A stretch of DNA of 64,000 nt from Solea solea (GCF_958295425.1 NC_081143.1:29056578-29120577), one strand, 5' to 3'; shown: positions 35,826 through 48,725, counted from the stretch's first letter. The notes: a model not told the origin generated them from the letters alone. Numbers and translations: made by a program.

Positions 35826-38800
35826 ATGGAGCTGTCTGCCGTCGGGGAGCGAGTGTTCGCCGCAGAGTCTATTATCAAACGCAGGATAAGGAAGGTGAGG
35901 CGAAACACTGCGTGTGACATTTATGAACACGTATATATATATATACGTGTATATATACACATGTCACATAGTGCACCACCATCGCTCTAACGTAACACTA
36001 CTGTATTTGCCCCGCGAGCTAACCCAGTGGTTTGTGTTTGTGTTTGTGTTTGTGTGTGGCGGCACGCAGGGTCGCATCGAGTACCTGGTGAAATGGAAGG
36101 GCTGGTCTCCAAAGTAAGTGCTGTCTCATTGTCTCATTGTGTCTCCGGCATGTTTACTGTCTCTGTCTCTGTCTCTCTGTCTCTCCACTGTGACTGTCGT
36201 TAGCTTACTCCGAGCTAGCAGCGACACTACCGGATTAAAACAAGAAAAAAACGAGGTGAACACTGTAGCTCGTGGGCTAACGCCACGGTCACACACTTAT
36301 CACGGCAATTACCCTACAGTCTGTACACGCTGCTGTCTCTCTCTCTGTGTGTGTGTGTGTGTGTGTGTGACAGCTTGGGCTGCACGATACAGGAAAAACA
36401 TGCGATATCTGGTCGTCGAATATCGCGATAAATGAACAAATATACCTTTATTTATGTATATACCTGAGTATATTGCACATAAACATGTATGTCAACATAG
36501 AAAATTAAAACTCCAAATATGGAGAGAGTGAGTAGTTGATATAAGTTATAGTTGTTGAATATTGCCATTCTAATATGACATTAGTGATAAATACTTATAC
36601 AGAGAGAATTCTTTCCACTTTGACTTTGCTGCTATTGTTATAACTATTGTATAACTATTGTTAAGCAGTGAACAGTCTTTTTTGAGTTGCACATTTAAAA
36701 AGAAACCGTATTTAAGTAAAGAAAATTTTAATAAATGTCACGTTTCTATGTCTTGAAGAAGGTTGAGTAATTGTTAAAATATTGCCATAAAATAAGTTTA
36801 ATATCACCATGATGCTTAGATTTGGATTCATTGTTTCCCTTTTGGGTTAACTGCTAAGGTAAGGTGGGTTTACATCGGTCGGTTTTTATGGGCAAGTAAT
36901 ACATTTGAGAAAAAAAAGAAATATTGCATGTGTTTTGTGCTTAAGAGAGGTGGTAAAGTTAGTGTTATTGTTAAAACATTTAAGATAAAATATGCATATT
37001 TTAGTCCACATATTACAAAAAAATTGAACATTTGAAATAATGCAAATCATTTTTACACTTGTGAGCAATGAAAAAGATTGTTGTATTGATACATCTCAAT
37101 GCGTGCAATGGAAGGAGACTCTGGGAATAAAAGATGATGTTTAAAAATCTGGAACGGTCCTTTAGCTTCTGCTTACTGCATAGGCTGCGCACTTTCTATA
37201 GTCTATTAAACTAAATGCACAGTTATGTAGTTTCCACCCTTTTTAAGCCAATACAGTGAGTGAGTTCACGGACATAAGCCGTAGGTGATGCAAAAGTCTG
37301 GGTGACCAAAAATTAAAGTTCCAACCATATTTAAAATGAAATGCTGACTTTTAAACATTTCCTGTTCTAAACAGAAACATTACCCTTGTGTCTAATTTGA
37401 TGTTTTTAAATGGACAGATACAGCACTTGGGAACCAGAGGAGAACATTCTGGACCCCCGACTGTTTGCTGCTTTTGAACAGAGGTAAGACGACCAAGCAG
37501 AGTCGCTGGACTTTAATATGTCCATCATCTGGTGTGGTCTTCTGCTGCTGTAGGACATCTGCTTTATCTGCTTTGAGGTTTTCGATGCGTTGTGTGTTCA
37601 GAGATGCTCTTCTTCATATGGTGGTTGTAACAAGTGGTTGTTTGAGTTAATGTTGACTTTCTATCATCTTCATCCTGGCTGGTGACTCTTCTGTGACCTC
37701 TGGCATTTTGTCCGAGAACTGCTGCTCCCTGGATATTTCTCTTCTTTTTGACCATTCTCTTTAAACATCTCAGTAGATAAAGACAATGTGAAATATTTAG
37801 TCTGGCACAGACAACTATGACCACATTCAAAGTCCCTTAAATCACTTTTCCTCCTCATTCTGATGCTCGATCTGAACTTCAGCAGCTTGTCTTTGTTTGA
37901 CATGACATGTTTTTTCTTTTTTGCCACTCACGGTGTGAGTCTGCTGCTCTGTTCTCCACAGGGAGCGTGAGAGGGAGATGTATGGACCTAAGAAGAGAGG
38001 TCCAAAGCCCAAGACATTTCTACTCAAGGTAAACTCAGTCGCAGACATAAGAAATGAAAATCCAACTGTGGTGTCTGTCTTTTATCAGTTTACTAACAAA
38101 CATATGATAATAATAATAATAATAATAATAATAATCAAAACTGTTCAGAAATACTTGTTGTTGTCACTAAAACCAAAGACATTCAGTGTCACGTCTTGGA
38201 GGAGCTTTAAGAAACCAGAACATTTTCACAGTGAAGAGGCTGAAATCACAGGACAGCTTTTATTTTTACAAGAAAGAAAACACATTTAAAAATAGTAATT
38301 TCATTGAAGATTAATAGTCGCTTGCTTGTTGCAGCCCTAAAAACCCAGCTTCCAGCTTTTCAGGAGAGTGAACCGTGATAATTGCTCAATGAGCGACCTG
38401 GTGGAATGTCTGCTGGAATGTCTCGTATAAATCCTGTGGCCTGACAGGAGCCTTCGCTTCTTTCCACTCGTTTGTTTTTTACCAAAATCTCAGATCACAC
38501 TGAGCTGTGAAGTTTCTTTTACATTCATGCCCACAGCTGTAATCCACGCATCACACTTTTTTTCTTTATACTAAAATGTTTTGCATGTGAGTGGGAAATG
38601 CATAGTGCAGTAAAATTAAAGTCAACAATGACATTACATACAGCAAATTAAAAACAGCACAATTCATACAAAGTTTCCAGAAAGCACAAAAGAGTTATAG
38701 AAATAATAACTATACTCTCAAAACACGGCACCTGTACCAGTGTTTCCACTGATAATCGGTGCTGAATGTGATGTTCATTTAATTATTGAATTAACTGCAA

Positions 38801-39914
38801 ATTAAGAGATGTGACTCACACTAATACTTCACTGGCACGGCACTATCTTAAGTTAGAGTGTGAGAGCATCAGTACGTGTCTCTGTGGTCTGCTTGTAGTG
38901 TAAATATGAATCAATTCTTCTTCTCCGGTCGATGCCACTCTGAAGTCAAGGGAATCATAGAAATCAAGTGTTGGGTTTGAGGAGAATCTGGAGTAAAACT
39001 GTCCCTGTAATTGTATTTTAATTTTTTAGGCGCAGGCAAAAGATAAAGCCAAGTCTTATGAGTTCAGGAGTGAGGCCGTCAGAGGGAGGCACGTCAGCTA
39101 CCCAGTTCCAGAACCTGTCATCACCCCCAGAGCAAGAGAAGGCCTCCGAGCAGTCGTTCCCACCATCTTCCCTCCCAGTACTGTCAACCGCGGAGAGAGC
39201 ATGCGCGTCCGACCACCAGAACTCAGCACCACCCTCACCCTAACCCCTCAGCAGACGAGCACAGACGGACTCATCCACGTACCCAAAAAGAGAGGGCCCA
39301 AGCCTAAACCTCGCTTCCATGACAGCGGCTGCGGCCCTGCGGCCTCCGAGCCGCACAGGAGGAGGAGGGAAGACGATCAGGAGAGCCATGCCCCTCACAA
39401 ACTGGTCAAGTACCAGGGAGTGGAAGAGATGAGGCTCTTCCACAGACACCCGGAGAACCACAGTCACGGCCAGAAACGCCACCAACACCACCACCACCAC
39501 CACCATCATCATCATCACCACCAACAGCAGCAGCAGCACAACAGCGGCAGCTCCTTTAAGCAGCTGTACTCGGAGCGCGGTCTGCATCCACACAGGACAG
39601 ACATGGACGTTCACAGGATGAAGGAAGGGTCCAGCTTCCTGGTGCCTGCTCACTTCAAGCACCGGTCCAACACGAGCCCGAGCTCGAGTCGCCCGAGCCC
39701 GAGTCGCCCCGCCGAGCTTCCACTCGCAGAGAAGCCGTACTTCCTGGACAGGCCGTCCCCGGCGCGGCTGGACGACAGCGTGGACGAAGTGTCGTGGAGG
39801 CCGTCCCTCAGCAGCGTGGAAAAGGTGCTGGTGACGGACGTGACGGCCAACTTCCTGACCGTGACCATCAAGGAGAGCAGCACTTCAAAAGGCTTCTTCA
39901 AAGACAAGAGATGA
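35826..39914 (+). CDS. cbx8: Chromobox protein 8 (Polycomb PRC1 subunit)
   Basis: CBX8 is a nuclear PRC1 subunit that binds H3K27me3 and RING1. Five exons, all GT-AG, join in frame: 35826-35894, 36070-36113, 37418-37483, 37962-38028 and 39030-39914 (376 residues). The start [20 protein letters not shown] matches the family. The chromodomain (about residues 8-62) keeps the aromatic cage F11, W32 and W35. A first basic KKRGPKPK motif is in exon 4 and a second in exon 5. Exon 5 also encodes 12 consecutive His followed by five Gln (39488-39537), and the C-terminal Pc box with [18 protein letters not shown] and the final GFFKDKR. cbx4 lies upstream in the same orientation, as in mammals. Fish often keep two cbx8 copies (a and b); which this is cannot be told here. 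Confidence 0.95.
36368..36440 (+). mobile_element. MITE-type fragment in cbx8 intron 2
   Basis: Contains gggctgcacgatacaggaaa and gaatatcgcgataaatg, resembling the terminal region of a common teleost non-autonomous DNA element (GGGCTGCACGATAT family). The other end was not delimited. Confidence 0.45.
37541..37905 (-). pseudogene. Tc1-like transposase remnant in cbx8 intron 3
   Basis: The minus strand carries a badly broken 5' portion of a Tc1/mariner-type transposase. A fragment reads [15 protein letters not shown], like the family's N-terminal helix-turn-helix region. Plus-strand phrases such as gttcagagatgctcttcttc and cctctggcattttgtccgag align from memory with the fish Tc1-like element whose terminal repeats flank the MITE at 30966-31220. 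Frameshifts and stops make it non-functional, and terminal repeats were not found here. It is a passive insertion in the intron. Confidence 0.7.
38100..38336. repeat. AAT microsatellite and fold-back MITE remnant (cbx8 intron 4)
   Basis: (AAT)n at about 38105-38135. It is followed at 38160-38336 by a decayed copy of the gctgcaac-type fold-back element: the right end reads ttgttgcagccctaaaa, the inverse of the left end seen at 920. Confidence 0.5.
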
Positions 39915-41010
39915 TCTTCTGTTCGTTCGTTTGTTTGTTTGTTTGTTTTGCATTGTGCTTTGTTTTCTCTTGACACTCTGATGTGATTTTAAAGATCCAG
40001 TGTGTAAGAAAATAGTAATACTTAAACGTGAGACCTCAAATTGTCACAAATGGAGGACCTTTGCTCTCACCCCTCCCTTTCCCAAACACATCAAAAGACT
40101 ACGGTGGCCTTCACAGACCAGAAAGGGTCTTGGTCTTTCTTTTTTGTGTGTACCAAGATTCTGCTTCTAAAGCAACACACACACACATTTCAGCTGGTTA
40201 GTCTCTTCAGGCTGCTGTAGAAACATTGGCACAAAATGTCTCGTCTAAAATACATAAAATGTTTATTTTAATGTCTGAAAAACAAATTTTATTTTTTACT
40301 TATACAAATATACTATAAAGGGTAGTATATGCAAATAAATCCTCCCTTGATTTTACGCACTGGACCTTTTAAAACAAAGCAGTTTTTGTATGTAAATATA
40401 TAAAAAGCGATAACACAATGTGCATATGTGTATATATTATAAAGCCGGACATCTATTTAATGTACTGACCAAATCAAATGAAGTCCATTTTACATTGGTT
40501 AACATGAACGACTTGTGAATTTCTACTATTTTGCAAAACATAACAAACTAGAATGTATTTTTATTTCATTTCCACGCTTCTCTTTCAGCCTGAGCTCACG
40601 TTAGTACGTCAAGGTCTGGATTTTAAAATCCAGTCTGTGGATGATAAAAATCTCCATAATTAGAACTAATTAGACTGAAGATGTCCTGTTCAATTTCAAA
40701 TGGTTTAAATTTAAAGAAAGGGAAAAAAAAAAGAGAAAAATTAACTAAAGCACTTTGAATCTAAAAGTATTAATCCGTTTTGTTGTTGTCCTTTGTCATG
40801 TCTCTAACGTTTCTAGTTGTAAAATAAATTAATAATCCAACACAGACACTTTAAGAGTTTCCCCAAGGCGCATATAACTACTACTATAGTATATTTTAAA
40901 TTTTTCATAGAAAAAATCATGCTGCATTCATGTAAAAAAAAAAAAAAGGAAATAAAAAAAACTTGCTGTCAAGTTGCTTTTTAGACGCTTTTCAATAAAT
41001 ATATTGAATT
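39915..41010 (+). other. cbx8: cbx8 3' untranslated region (probable)
   Basis: AT-rich sequence after the cbx8 stop. It begins with a TTTG tetranucleotide run. AATAAA-type signals occur near 40334, 40823 and 40994. The last, followed by a T/G-rich stretch (tttcgttgtgttgatgtttt), is the best candidate end. Confidence 0.55.
40994..40999 (+). terminator. cbx8: Candidate cbx8 poly(A) signal (AATAAA)
   Basis: AATAAA with a GU-rich downstream element at about 41021-41042. Earlier alternatives near 40334 and 40823 would give shorter transcripts. Confidence 0.5.
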
Positions 41011-41290
41011 TTCTCATTTCGTTGTGTTGATGTTTTTATTTGTTTTGCCGTTCAGGCCTTTAAAATTGACAGGAATCTTTTTAATTTATTTTCTTTAACC
41101 CAAAATCGGAGGCGCAGATATTGTGCAAACATCCCAATCGCTACTGTTATTAGTTACGTTTTCATTTCTTTAATTATATATATATATATATAATTTTGTC
41201 CCGTCTTTCACGTCATCAGTAGACGAGGCCTCCTCTCATCAAACCGCAGAAAAATGTCTGTTCGTTTTTACTTCCACATGTTCACTGACG

Positions 41291-41337
<47 letters not shown>

Positions 41338-41739
41338 TTTTTTATTATATATACATATATATATATAAAGAAAATAAACAACAAACGTGAAAACGAGATC
41401 GCATTGCAACCTATATTTTTTTATATTTTTCTTTTCTTACATATAGTGTATGTACGTGACGTATTAAAACAGACAAGACACGGATGATGTAGAATAATAA
41501 ATAAATAAAACACAGCGATAAAATTGGCTCAACAGACGCAAATAAACGTTTGCGTTCATTTATATTAACATGGCTGATCCGTGTGTGTGCGCGCGCTACA
41601 GCGCTGTCTTAGGCTACAACAGAGACTTTAACATGAGCTATAATGCTAATAAAATTATTTTTAATAAGCAAACAAAGACGGAACATTGGTATATTTGTAT
41701 TTTCTTACCTGCTGCCACGCGATGCCATTAAATATCTCG

Positions 41740-41982
41740 GCCGCCATCTTGTGAATCATTCATCATCGTCATCATCAGATGAACCTGACGTCAGCAGATA
41801 TTATTGTCGTAAACACGTACACGCGCGAGCTAAAATGCTTGTTCGAACATTAGCACGAGTTCTGCTGTCGATGTGAAGGTAAAGCTTTATTTCTCTGACC
41901 CGAGATATTTGTGTGAGTAAATACAGACACTTAATAACGTAGTTAATTATGATGGCGTGATGAAAACTGAAATGTGACGTCA
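41740..41982. promoter_or_regulatory. YY1-like site plus two full CRE palindromes
   Basis: GCCGCCATCTTG at 41740-41751 matches the YY1 consensus on the minus strand. TGACGTCA palindromes are at 41786-41793 and 41975-41982. The surroundings have raised CpG content (tacacgcgcgagc). The combination is typical of promoters, so an unannotated transcript could start here. Function is inferred from motifs only. Confidence 0.35.
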
Positions 41983-42609
41983 TAATGAGACAATTCATCT
42001 TAATTCAAATGCATTGTCATGTACATTATGTTTTATGTCGTCACTTTAATGTATTGGGTTTTTTTAAATATATATGCTATGGACGTTTTTGTCTTTGATA
42101 AAGTAAAAAATAAATAAAAATAATAATAATCATCATCATCATCATAATAATAATCATCATAATAATAATGTTGAATAAATTGAATAAAGTTTGTAAATAA
42201 TGAAATAAAATAAAAACTGTCGCCATCGGTCATTTAATGATGTTCTATGTTCTCTATAATTTCACAAAGATCCATCATTATATTGATCATGTAACCTTAA
42301 TTTTTGTAGTGGAACGAGAATCGATGCAAATACCTGTTTATAAAAACACCAACAGGCCAAAACAGGCCTACACTGCTACACTGTTTCCTATAGATAAATA
42401 TTATTCGATTTATCTCTAACTCGTCATGGCTTTATTTTGAGGCTTTAACGTGCGAGGTTACGAAAATAAATAAATAAATGGACAAACAAATGAATGAATG
42501 AATGAATGAATGAACAAACAAATGAATGAATGAATGAACAAACAAATAAATGAATGAATGAATAAGACGCAAAACGAAAATGCGTCCAGGGCTTTTTGTT
42601 AATTACACA

Positions 42610-42810
42610 CACGTGAGGTAAATGTAATTTAAACGTTATGTAAAGTGAATGGTGTCGGCACGAGTATTTACTTATTTATATATTCATGTTTGTTTGTTTG
42701 TTTGTTTGTTTACTTATTTACTTGTGTATCCGCCCGCATCCCGAAGAGACGGACTTCACGTGGATATAACGCGTCGGAAACACGTGGTGAGCTGAAGGCG
42801 CGGTCACGTG
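42610..42810. promoter_or_regulatory. Cluster of four CACGTG E-boxes
   Basis: CACGTG occurs at 42610-42615, 42757-42762, 42781-42786 and 42805-42810, the last three within 54 bp. The second to fourth sit in a small CpG-rich patch (aacgcgtcggaaacacgtgg). CACGTG is bound by bHLH-zip factors (USF, MYC/MAX, TFEB, CLOCK/BMAL). Confidence 0.4.
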
Positions 42811-43939
42811 ATCACTGATACTCGGATCATTGAGGGCAAAGTACCGCCATGAAACAAATAAAGGGTCTTATCTTGGCTTATGAGTAAATTAATTCATTGA
42901 TTTTATTTTTAAAGAAACTCAGGGTAAAACACCAGCATATAAATAATGGATAAACAAAGAAGGAATATATATAAGTATATACTTTTATTTATTTATTAAA
43001 TAAACCTTTTTTTATATAGCACTTTAAGTTATTGACAATATGCATATGAATCCAGTGACTAAATAAACCACAAATAAACAACAATGTATTCATAAATCAG
43101 CTCCTAAACATGATCTATTTAGCGTCTAAAATGGTTCTTCTATAGTTTCACCTGTTCCACAAACTCACATACTCTTCATAGTTGTACAAACACAATGGTT
43201 TAATTTTTACTCTTAAATCATAACCACATTTTACCACATTTTACCACATTTTACCTGCAAGTCAATTATTTCCTGCTTATCCCAAAATATATCAATGCAT
43301 GTGTCTTTAAAAAAACTATGTTCATGTGCTCCCTAAACTCCACATTATGTATTATATATGTATACATATATATATATAATATACTTGTATGTGTATGCAT
43401 TATATTGAACAGTAAATGAAATACATTGATTTATGTTCCAGTATTTGTCAAACTGCAGTTTACACAGTGAAAATGTATATTTGCATTTCCATAAAGGCCT
43501 TTTACTCCCACATTTAAATTTTAGGAGGTGGAGTCGGGTTAAAGGTTAAAGGTTAAGATGAGCATCCCTAACTCCTCCTTCCTTTTTTTAATATCAATGG
43601 GTGAAAAAAAAAAACCACGATGAAAGAAGAGTCCACCATTGTCATTATCACTCATGAGATTTATTTTCAGTGGAATGAAGAGTTTTCTACTCTGTGGTGA
43701 AACATGACACACAGTTCACAGAGGAAAAGAAACAGGAAGCTACACCTGCTTCTAAACAGAGAGATTAGAGTCAATTATAGTATTGATGATATTGTTTATT
43801 TACTGTGTAAACACATTTGGAGACATCACCAATAACTGCATCATCATTTCTTCAGCTTTCACTCAGGAGCAAAACTGAAGCTTGAATTTTCAGACCTTTT
43901 ATTGTGATGTCACAATAACATGGTTTATTTTGGCCATGT

Positions 43940-44036
43940 CACTAACAGTGATGGTGGTTTATTAAGTCTCTGTGTTTGTTGTTCAGACGTTTTCACTGCC
44001 GCCATTGTCGAGTCCATGTTCACTTCAGCTTCTTCA
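43940..44036 (-). other. Candidate 3' UTR exon and poly(A) signal of the C17orf67-like gene
   Basis: On the minus strand a strong pyrimidine tract and acceptor (ctgttttttcctcctcacag) end at 44037. They are followed by an exon-like sequence and an AATAAA hexamer (43958-43963). It carries no continuation of the protein, whose stop is upstream at 44598-44600. It could be a spliced 3' UTR exon, but no strong donor is visible just after the stop codon. Confidence 0.35.
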
Positions 44037-44597
44037 CTGTGAGGAGGAAAAAACAGTGAAACATCACTTTAAATGAGATTAAACTCATTTAAACACAGTT
44101 TCAATATAAGAAAGCCTCTGTTATTTGAGGAGAAACTCCATATTATGCAGAAATCACTCAGAAAAACACAATTAAATATTGTCTTTTTAGAAAATATCTA
44201 TTTTAAATCAATTTGAGGTTTCCACGACAATAATAAGAAAACAGACGCAGTAAAAACCTTCGACATGAATGTGTTGGACAGCAGTGTTTTGCTGATCGAT
44301 CAGGAGAGCCTGGGCCAATAACTGATACCCATATATGTGTTTTCCCATGTGCCTCTAACTGCACAAGTCATTTTGTCTCTTTTTCTAGTGAAATTAACAT
44401 AATATTTAGCAGATGTAGATACATAAATAGTCATAGAATGTTGACTTGTTTACTGATATCAGATCATTTCTTTTAAAGCAAATATTGGTCAATACTGATA
44501 ATATACTGATATCGTGCTGATAATGTTGTGCCTCCCTCAGTGTAACAGTAATGACACCATTAAAAACTGAGCCTCGTGGTGACCTTTGCCCTCGTCC

Positions 44598-44751
44598 TCA
44601 GACAGGGTGTCCGTAGTTCCTGTCACAGCGAGGATAGCAGTGAGGGTTCAGCCAGTTCTCCATGTTAGTCTCCTGGGCTCGTTGATCCAGAACCTGCATG
44701 TGGACCATGTGCTCCTGCACAGGGAGACACGTGTGCGTGGTTCAACAGCAG

Positions 44752-44783
<32 letters not shown>

Positions 44784-44830
44784 ATAATGATAATAATAAT
44801 AGCAACAACAACAATAACAACAACAACAAC

Positions 44831-44861
<31 letters not shown>

Positions 44862-46126
44862 TCCAGGAATATTAAGGTCATGGGAGAAATATGGGCATTG
44901 TTAAACTGTTAAAATGACATTCACTGTTATATTTTGTATATTTATTTTGGTAATGATTGATTTGAAGTTACATATGAACTCTTTCATGAAAGAATCACAC
45001 AACAAGGACCATCCCTAATTCAAACTCATGACAGTGATGTACAGTTTACACATTTTAGAACTTGTACAGTTCTATTGTTAATGTTTGTTGGTGGAACCTT
45101 TGTTCTGTGTCACTTTGCAGTCAGTGCAGGTTCTGTGTGCGCACAGCACTGACAATAACAGAGGTGTGTGTGTGTGTCTGTGTCTGTGTGTCTGTGTGTT
45201 AACGCTCTAATGCTGGGCACACATGCAAGTATCTGCTCACAGTCTTAATCTTCATCTGTATGTTTTGTGTGTTTAGATTAGTTTTTCTATGCTGCTGTAA
45301 CACCGCACTTTCCCCCTGGGGATGAATAAAGTTATCCATCCATCCTCGACCGCTTTATCCTCCACCAGAGGGTGCTGTGCCAATCTCAGCTGACAAAGGG
45401 CGATATGAATAAAGTTATCTTTATCTTTATATGGAAAGAAATGAAAAAGAACAAACGTAAAAATAAATGTATGTGAAATGTCTATGAAAAAAAGAGACTT
45501 GTTTGTGGATTATAAAGTGCTTATCATAATCAGACAGTTTGTGATGTTTATTGAATATATACAGTATATTTAACACATAACTGTATGCAAACATGTAATA
45601 AATGCTGGATCATGTAATCAACATTCAAGATTCAAGATTCTTTATTGTTATTATGCAAAGTTGTGTTCATTCATAACCAGCTCTCCTTGATGGGACTATA
45701 AACTGTTTTAATCACCTGAAAATGTGTATAAATGTCAACAAATAAAACACTGTAATAATAACTAATAAGTAATGCTGTAAAAAAGAGTGATATGAAACAC
45801 ATAAAGACATAATGAACGCAGGATAATGTAACATTATTCGCCGTAACGTGTGCATAAACAGTTATTAATGCTTCATAAAGCCTTTATTAACAAACTATTG
45901 CGACACACCAGAGCAGATCTGTGTGTAGCATAATGTTTGTGAGTATTTGTTTCTCACATTTCTGTTTCACCTTCTATGATAAAGTAAAGTAAAAGAAGAA
46001 TTTCTACGAGATACTATATGTTAAAGATAACTCAATCTCAACTTTGTTTTATTGAACAAAAACCTGCGATCATACCTGCTGACGCTTCATGGATCATTGA
46101 GTGTGATGATCAATAATATCAATAGT

Positions 46127-46157
<31 letters not shown>

Positions 46158-47468
46158 ACCTTTACCCTCATTGGCTCATCAGGATGTCCAGGCTTCTGTC
46201 GCTTAGTGCGAAGCAGCTGCTTTGCCAAACTCTCCGTGATGACAGGATTTGCCTCTGACGGAGAGACAGACACAGGAAACAGTGTTTGTCATTTAGGATG
46301 AAACATGGATCATTATACTCCCCGAGAGCGTTGATTTGTTTATTGGTTCTTTTTTAAAGATCATTTGTACTTTAGACAAAGGGTCATCTTGTGCTGCCAT
46401 GTTTCTACAGTTTCTTCTTGTTTGAAGTAAACGATTACTGCACTAACAAAGAAGTACAACATCCATTCTGGTACAGCAGGGCCACCGTAGTTTCCTGATG
46501 AGTTACAATCTGTATCTTTATGTTCAGAATCTTGTTGGAACTCAACGGCAAGTGAAAGAAATTCAATGAAATAAAGTGAGTACAAATACTCCGCTACAGT
46601 GAGCTACAGGGTACTTGAGGGGATGAATAAAGTTAATCTAATCTAATCTAATCTAATCAAGGGCCATATGGTGTTGCAGTGGCTTGCATTGTTGCCTCAC
46701 AGCAAGGTCACTGGTTCCAAGGTCTGCATGTTCTACCCGTGTGTGTGTGTGTGTGTGTGTAGAGGTCACACAGGTCACACAGGTCACACAGGTCACACAG
46801 GTCAGTTGGACAGTGTTAATGTGAGAGTGATAGTTTTCCAGCTTGTGTCACTACTTTCACCCGACGATGGCGACTATAGAAGATGAATGTGCGTCTTGAA
46901 ATTTGGAGGATTGAAGATTGATTGTTTTAGGGACTTGATGAATTTGAACAATGCATTTATCATGGTAACATGTGTTGTGCCACACACCAGTACTGACTCA
47001 CACACTGATAATCTGCCTTCCACTTAACTATGTGCTCAACTACAAGTGGAGATGCCACAGTAATGTAAGACTGGTTTATTTAAACATAAACGAGGTGTGT
47101 GACTCCAAGGAGATCAGCTGTTATTTTAGAGACATTTGTCCCAGTGAAACTGTGGAGAACTCCCAGAAACTAACTGAATGACTTCAACACGAGATTATCT
47201 CCAAAGTCTTAAACCAACAGCAAGTAAAACTGGATTTAAATAAACAAGTGGGACATGTTTGCTCCCAGTGGAAGGAAACGGTATAAAAGCAGAGCCAGAA
47301 AAAACATTCTCGTCAGTTCAGGAAAACGCTTCTGCTGTGCGTGCACTTCAACTCCACAGATTTAGCTTTTTGCCTGGAACATAACAGCTGTTTGCTCAGC
47401 GGCTCACCAGGGTAACATTCCTGTGACTGTGGCTGTGTTCACACTCATGAATAAACCTCTCTCCACTA

Positions 47469-47515
<47 letters not shown>

Positions 47516-48617
47516 GTCCATGTGAGGCTGGTTACTTCCAAACCTCAGACCCCAGGGAGCTGCTCCCTCTCTCTCTCTGACACACACATCTATGCACTTT
47601 GGCCTCTGCAGAGCGAGGACTCTCTGTCTCTGTCTCTGTCTCTGTCTCTGTCTCTCTTTTTCCTCCAAACACAGGCTCTTATTGGGAGGCAGCAGGGTTT
47701 TTGGTGGAAGGTAACAATGTGCCCATTCATCCTCCTCCATCCCCGGGGAGTCCAGTCTGTGCAGCACATGACCCCGACAAGCAGCCAGGCACTTTCTCTC
47801 TGTCCTCTCCTGTCAGGAGAAGAAACTGCTGCTGCTGCTGCTGTTACTGTTACTGCTGCTGCTGTTACTACTGCTGCTGTTACTGTTACTGCTACTGCTG
47901 TTACTGCTGTTACTACTGCTGCTGTTACTGTTGCTGCTGCTGTTACTGTTACTACTGCTGCTGTTACTGTTACTGCTGCTGCTGTTACTGTTGCTGCTGC
48001 TGTTACTGTTACTGCTGCTGCTGTTACTACTGCTGCTGTTACTGTTACTGCTGCTGCTGTTACTGCTGTTACTACTGCTGCTGTTACTGTTGCTGCTGCT
48101 GTTACTGTTACTACTGCTGCTGCTGTTACTGCTGCTGCTGTTACTACTGCTGCTGTTACTGTTACTGCTGCTGCTACTACTGCTGCTTTTGTTACTGTTA
48201 CTGCTGCTGCTGTTACTGCTGTTACTACTGCTGCTGTTACTGTTGCTGCTGCTGTTACTGTTACTACTGCTGCTGCTGTTACTGCTGCTGCTGTTACTAC
48301 TGCTGCTGTTACTGTTACTGCTGCTGCTACTACTGCTGCTGTTGTTACTGTTACTGCTGTTACTGCTGCTGCTGTTGCTACTGCTGCTGTTGTTACTACT
48401 GCTGCTGTTACTGTTACTGCTGCTGCTGCTGCTGCTGCTGTTACTGTTACTGCTGCTGTTGTTACTGTTACTGCTGCTGCTGTTACTGCTGCTGCTGTTA
48501 CTACTGCTGCTGTTACTGTTACTGCTGCTGCTACTACTGCTGCTGTTGTTACTGTTACTGCTGTTACTGCTGCTGCTGTTGTTACTGCTGCTGTTGTTAC
48601 TACTGCTGCTGTTACTG

Positions 48618-48652
<35 letters not shown>

Positions 48653-48678
48653 ACTGTTACTGCTGCTGTTGTTACTGT

Positions 48679-48725
<47 letters not shown>

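Larger units (their letters stand above)
41011..43939. other. AT-rich gene-free interval between cbx8 and the C17orf67-like gene
   Basis: No conserved exon recognised. Simple repeats: (TA)n at 41174-41192 and 41293-41332, AAT/ATC triplets at 42115-42170, and AATG/AAAC tetramers at 42476-42562. Two motif clusters are listed separately (41740-41982 and 42610-42810). The interval holds the junction between two gene blocks that are far apart in human. Confidence 0.5.

Noticed and set aside
39915..43939. A third chromobox gene (cbx2) near cbx8
   Set aside because: No chromodomain or Pc-box-like translation seen in any frame between cbx8 and the C17orf67-like gene.
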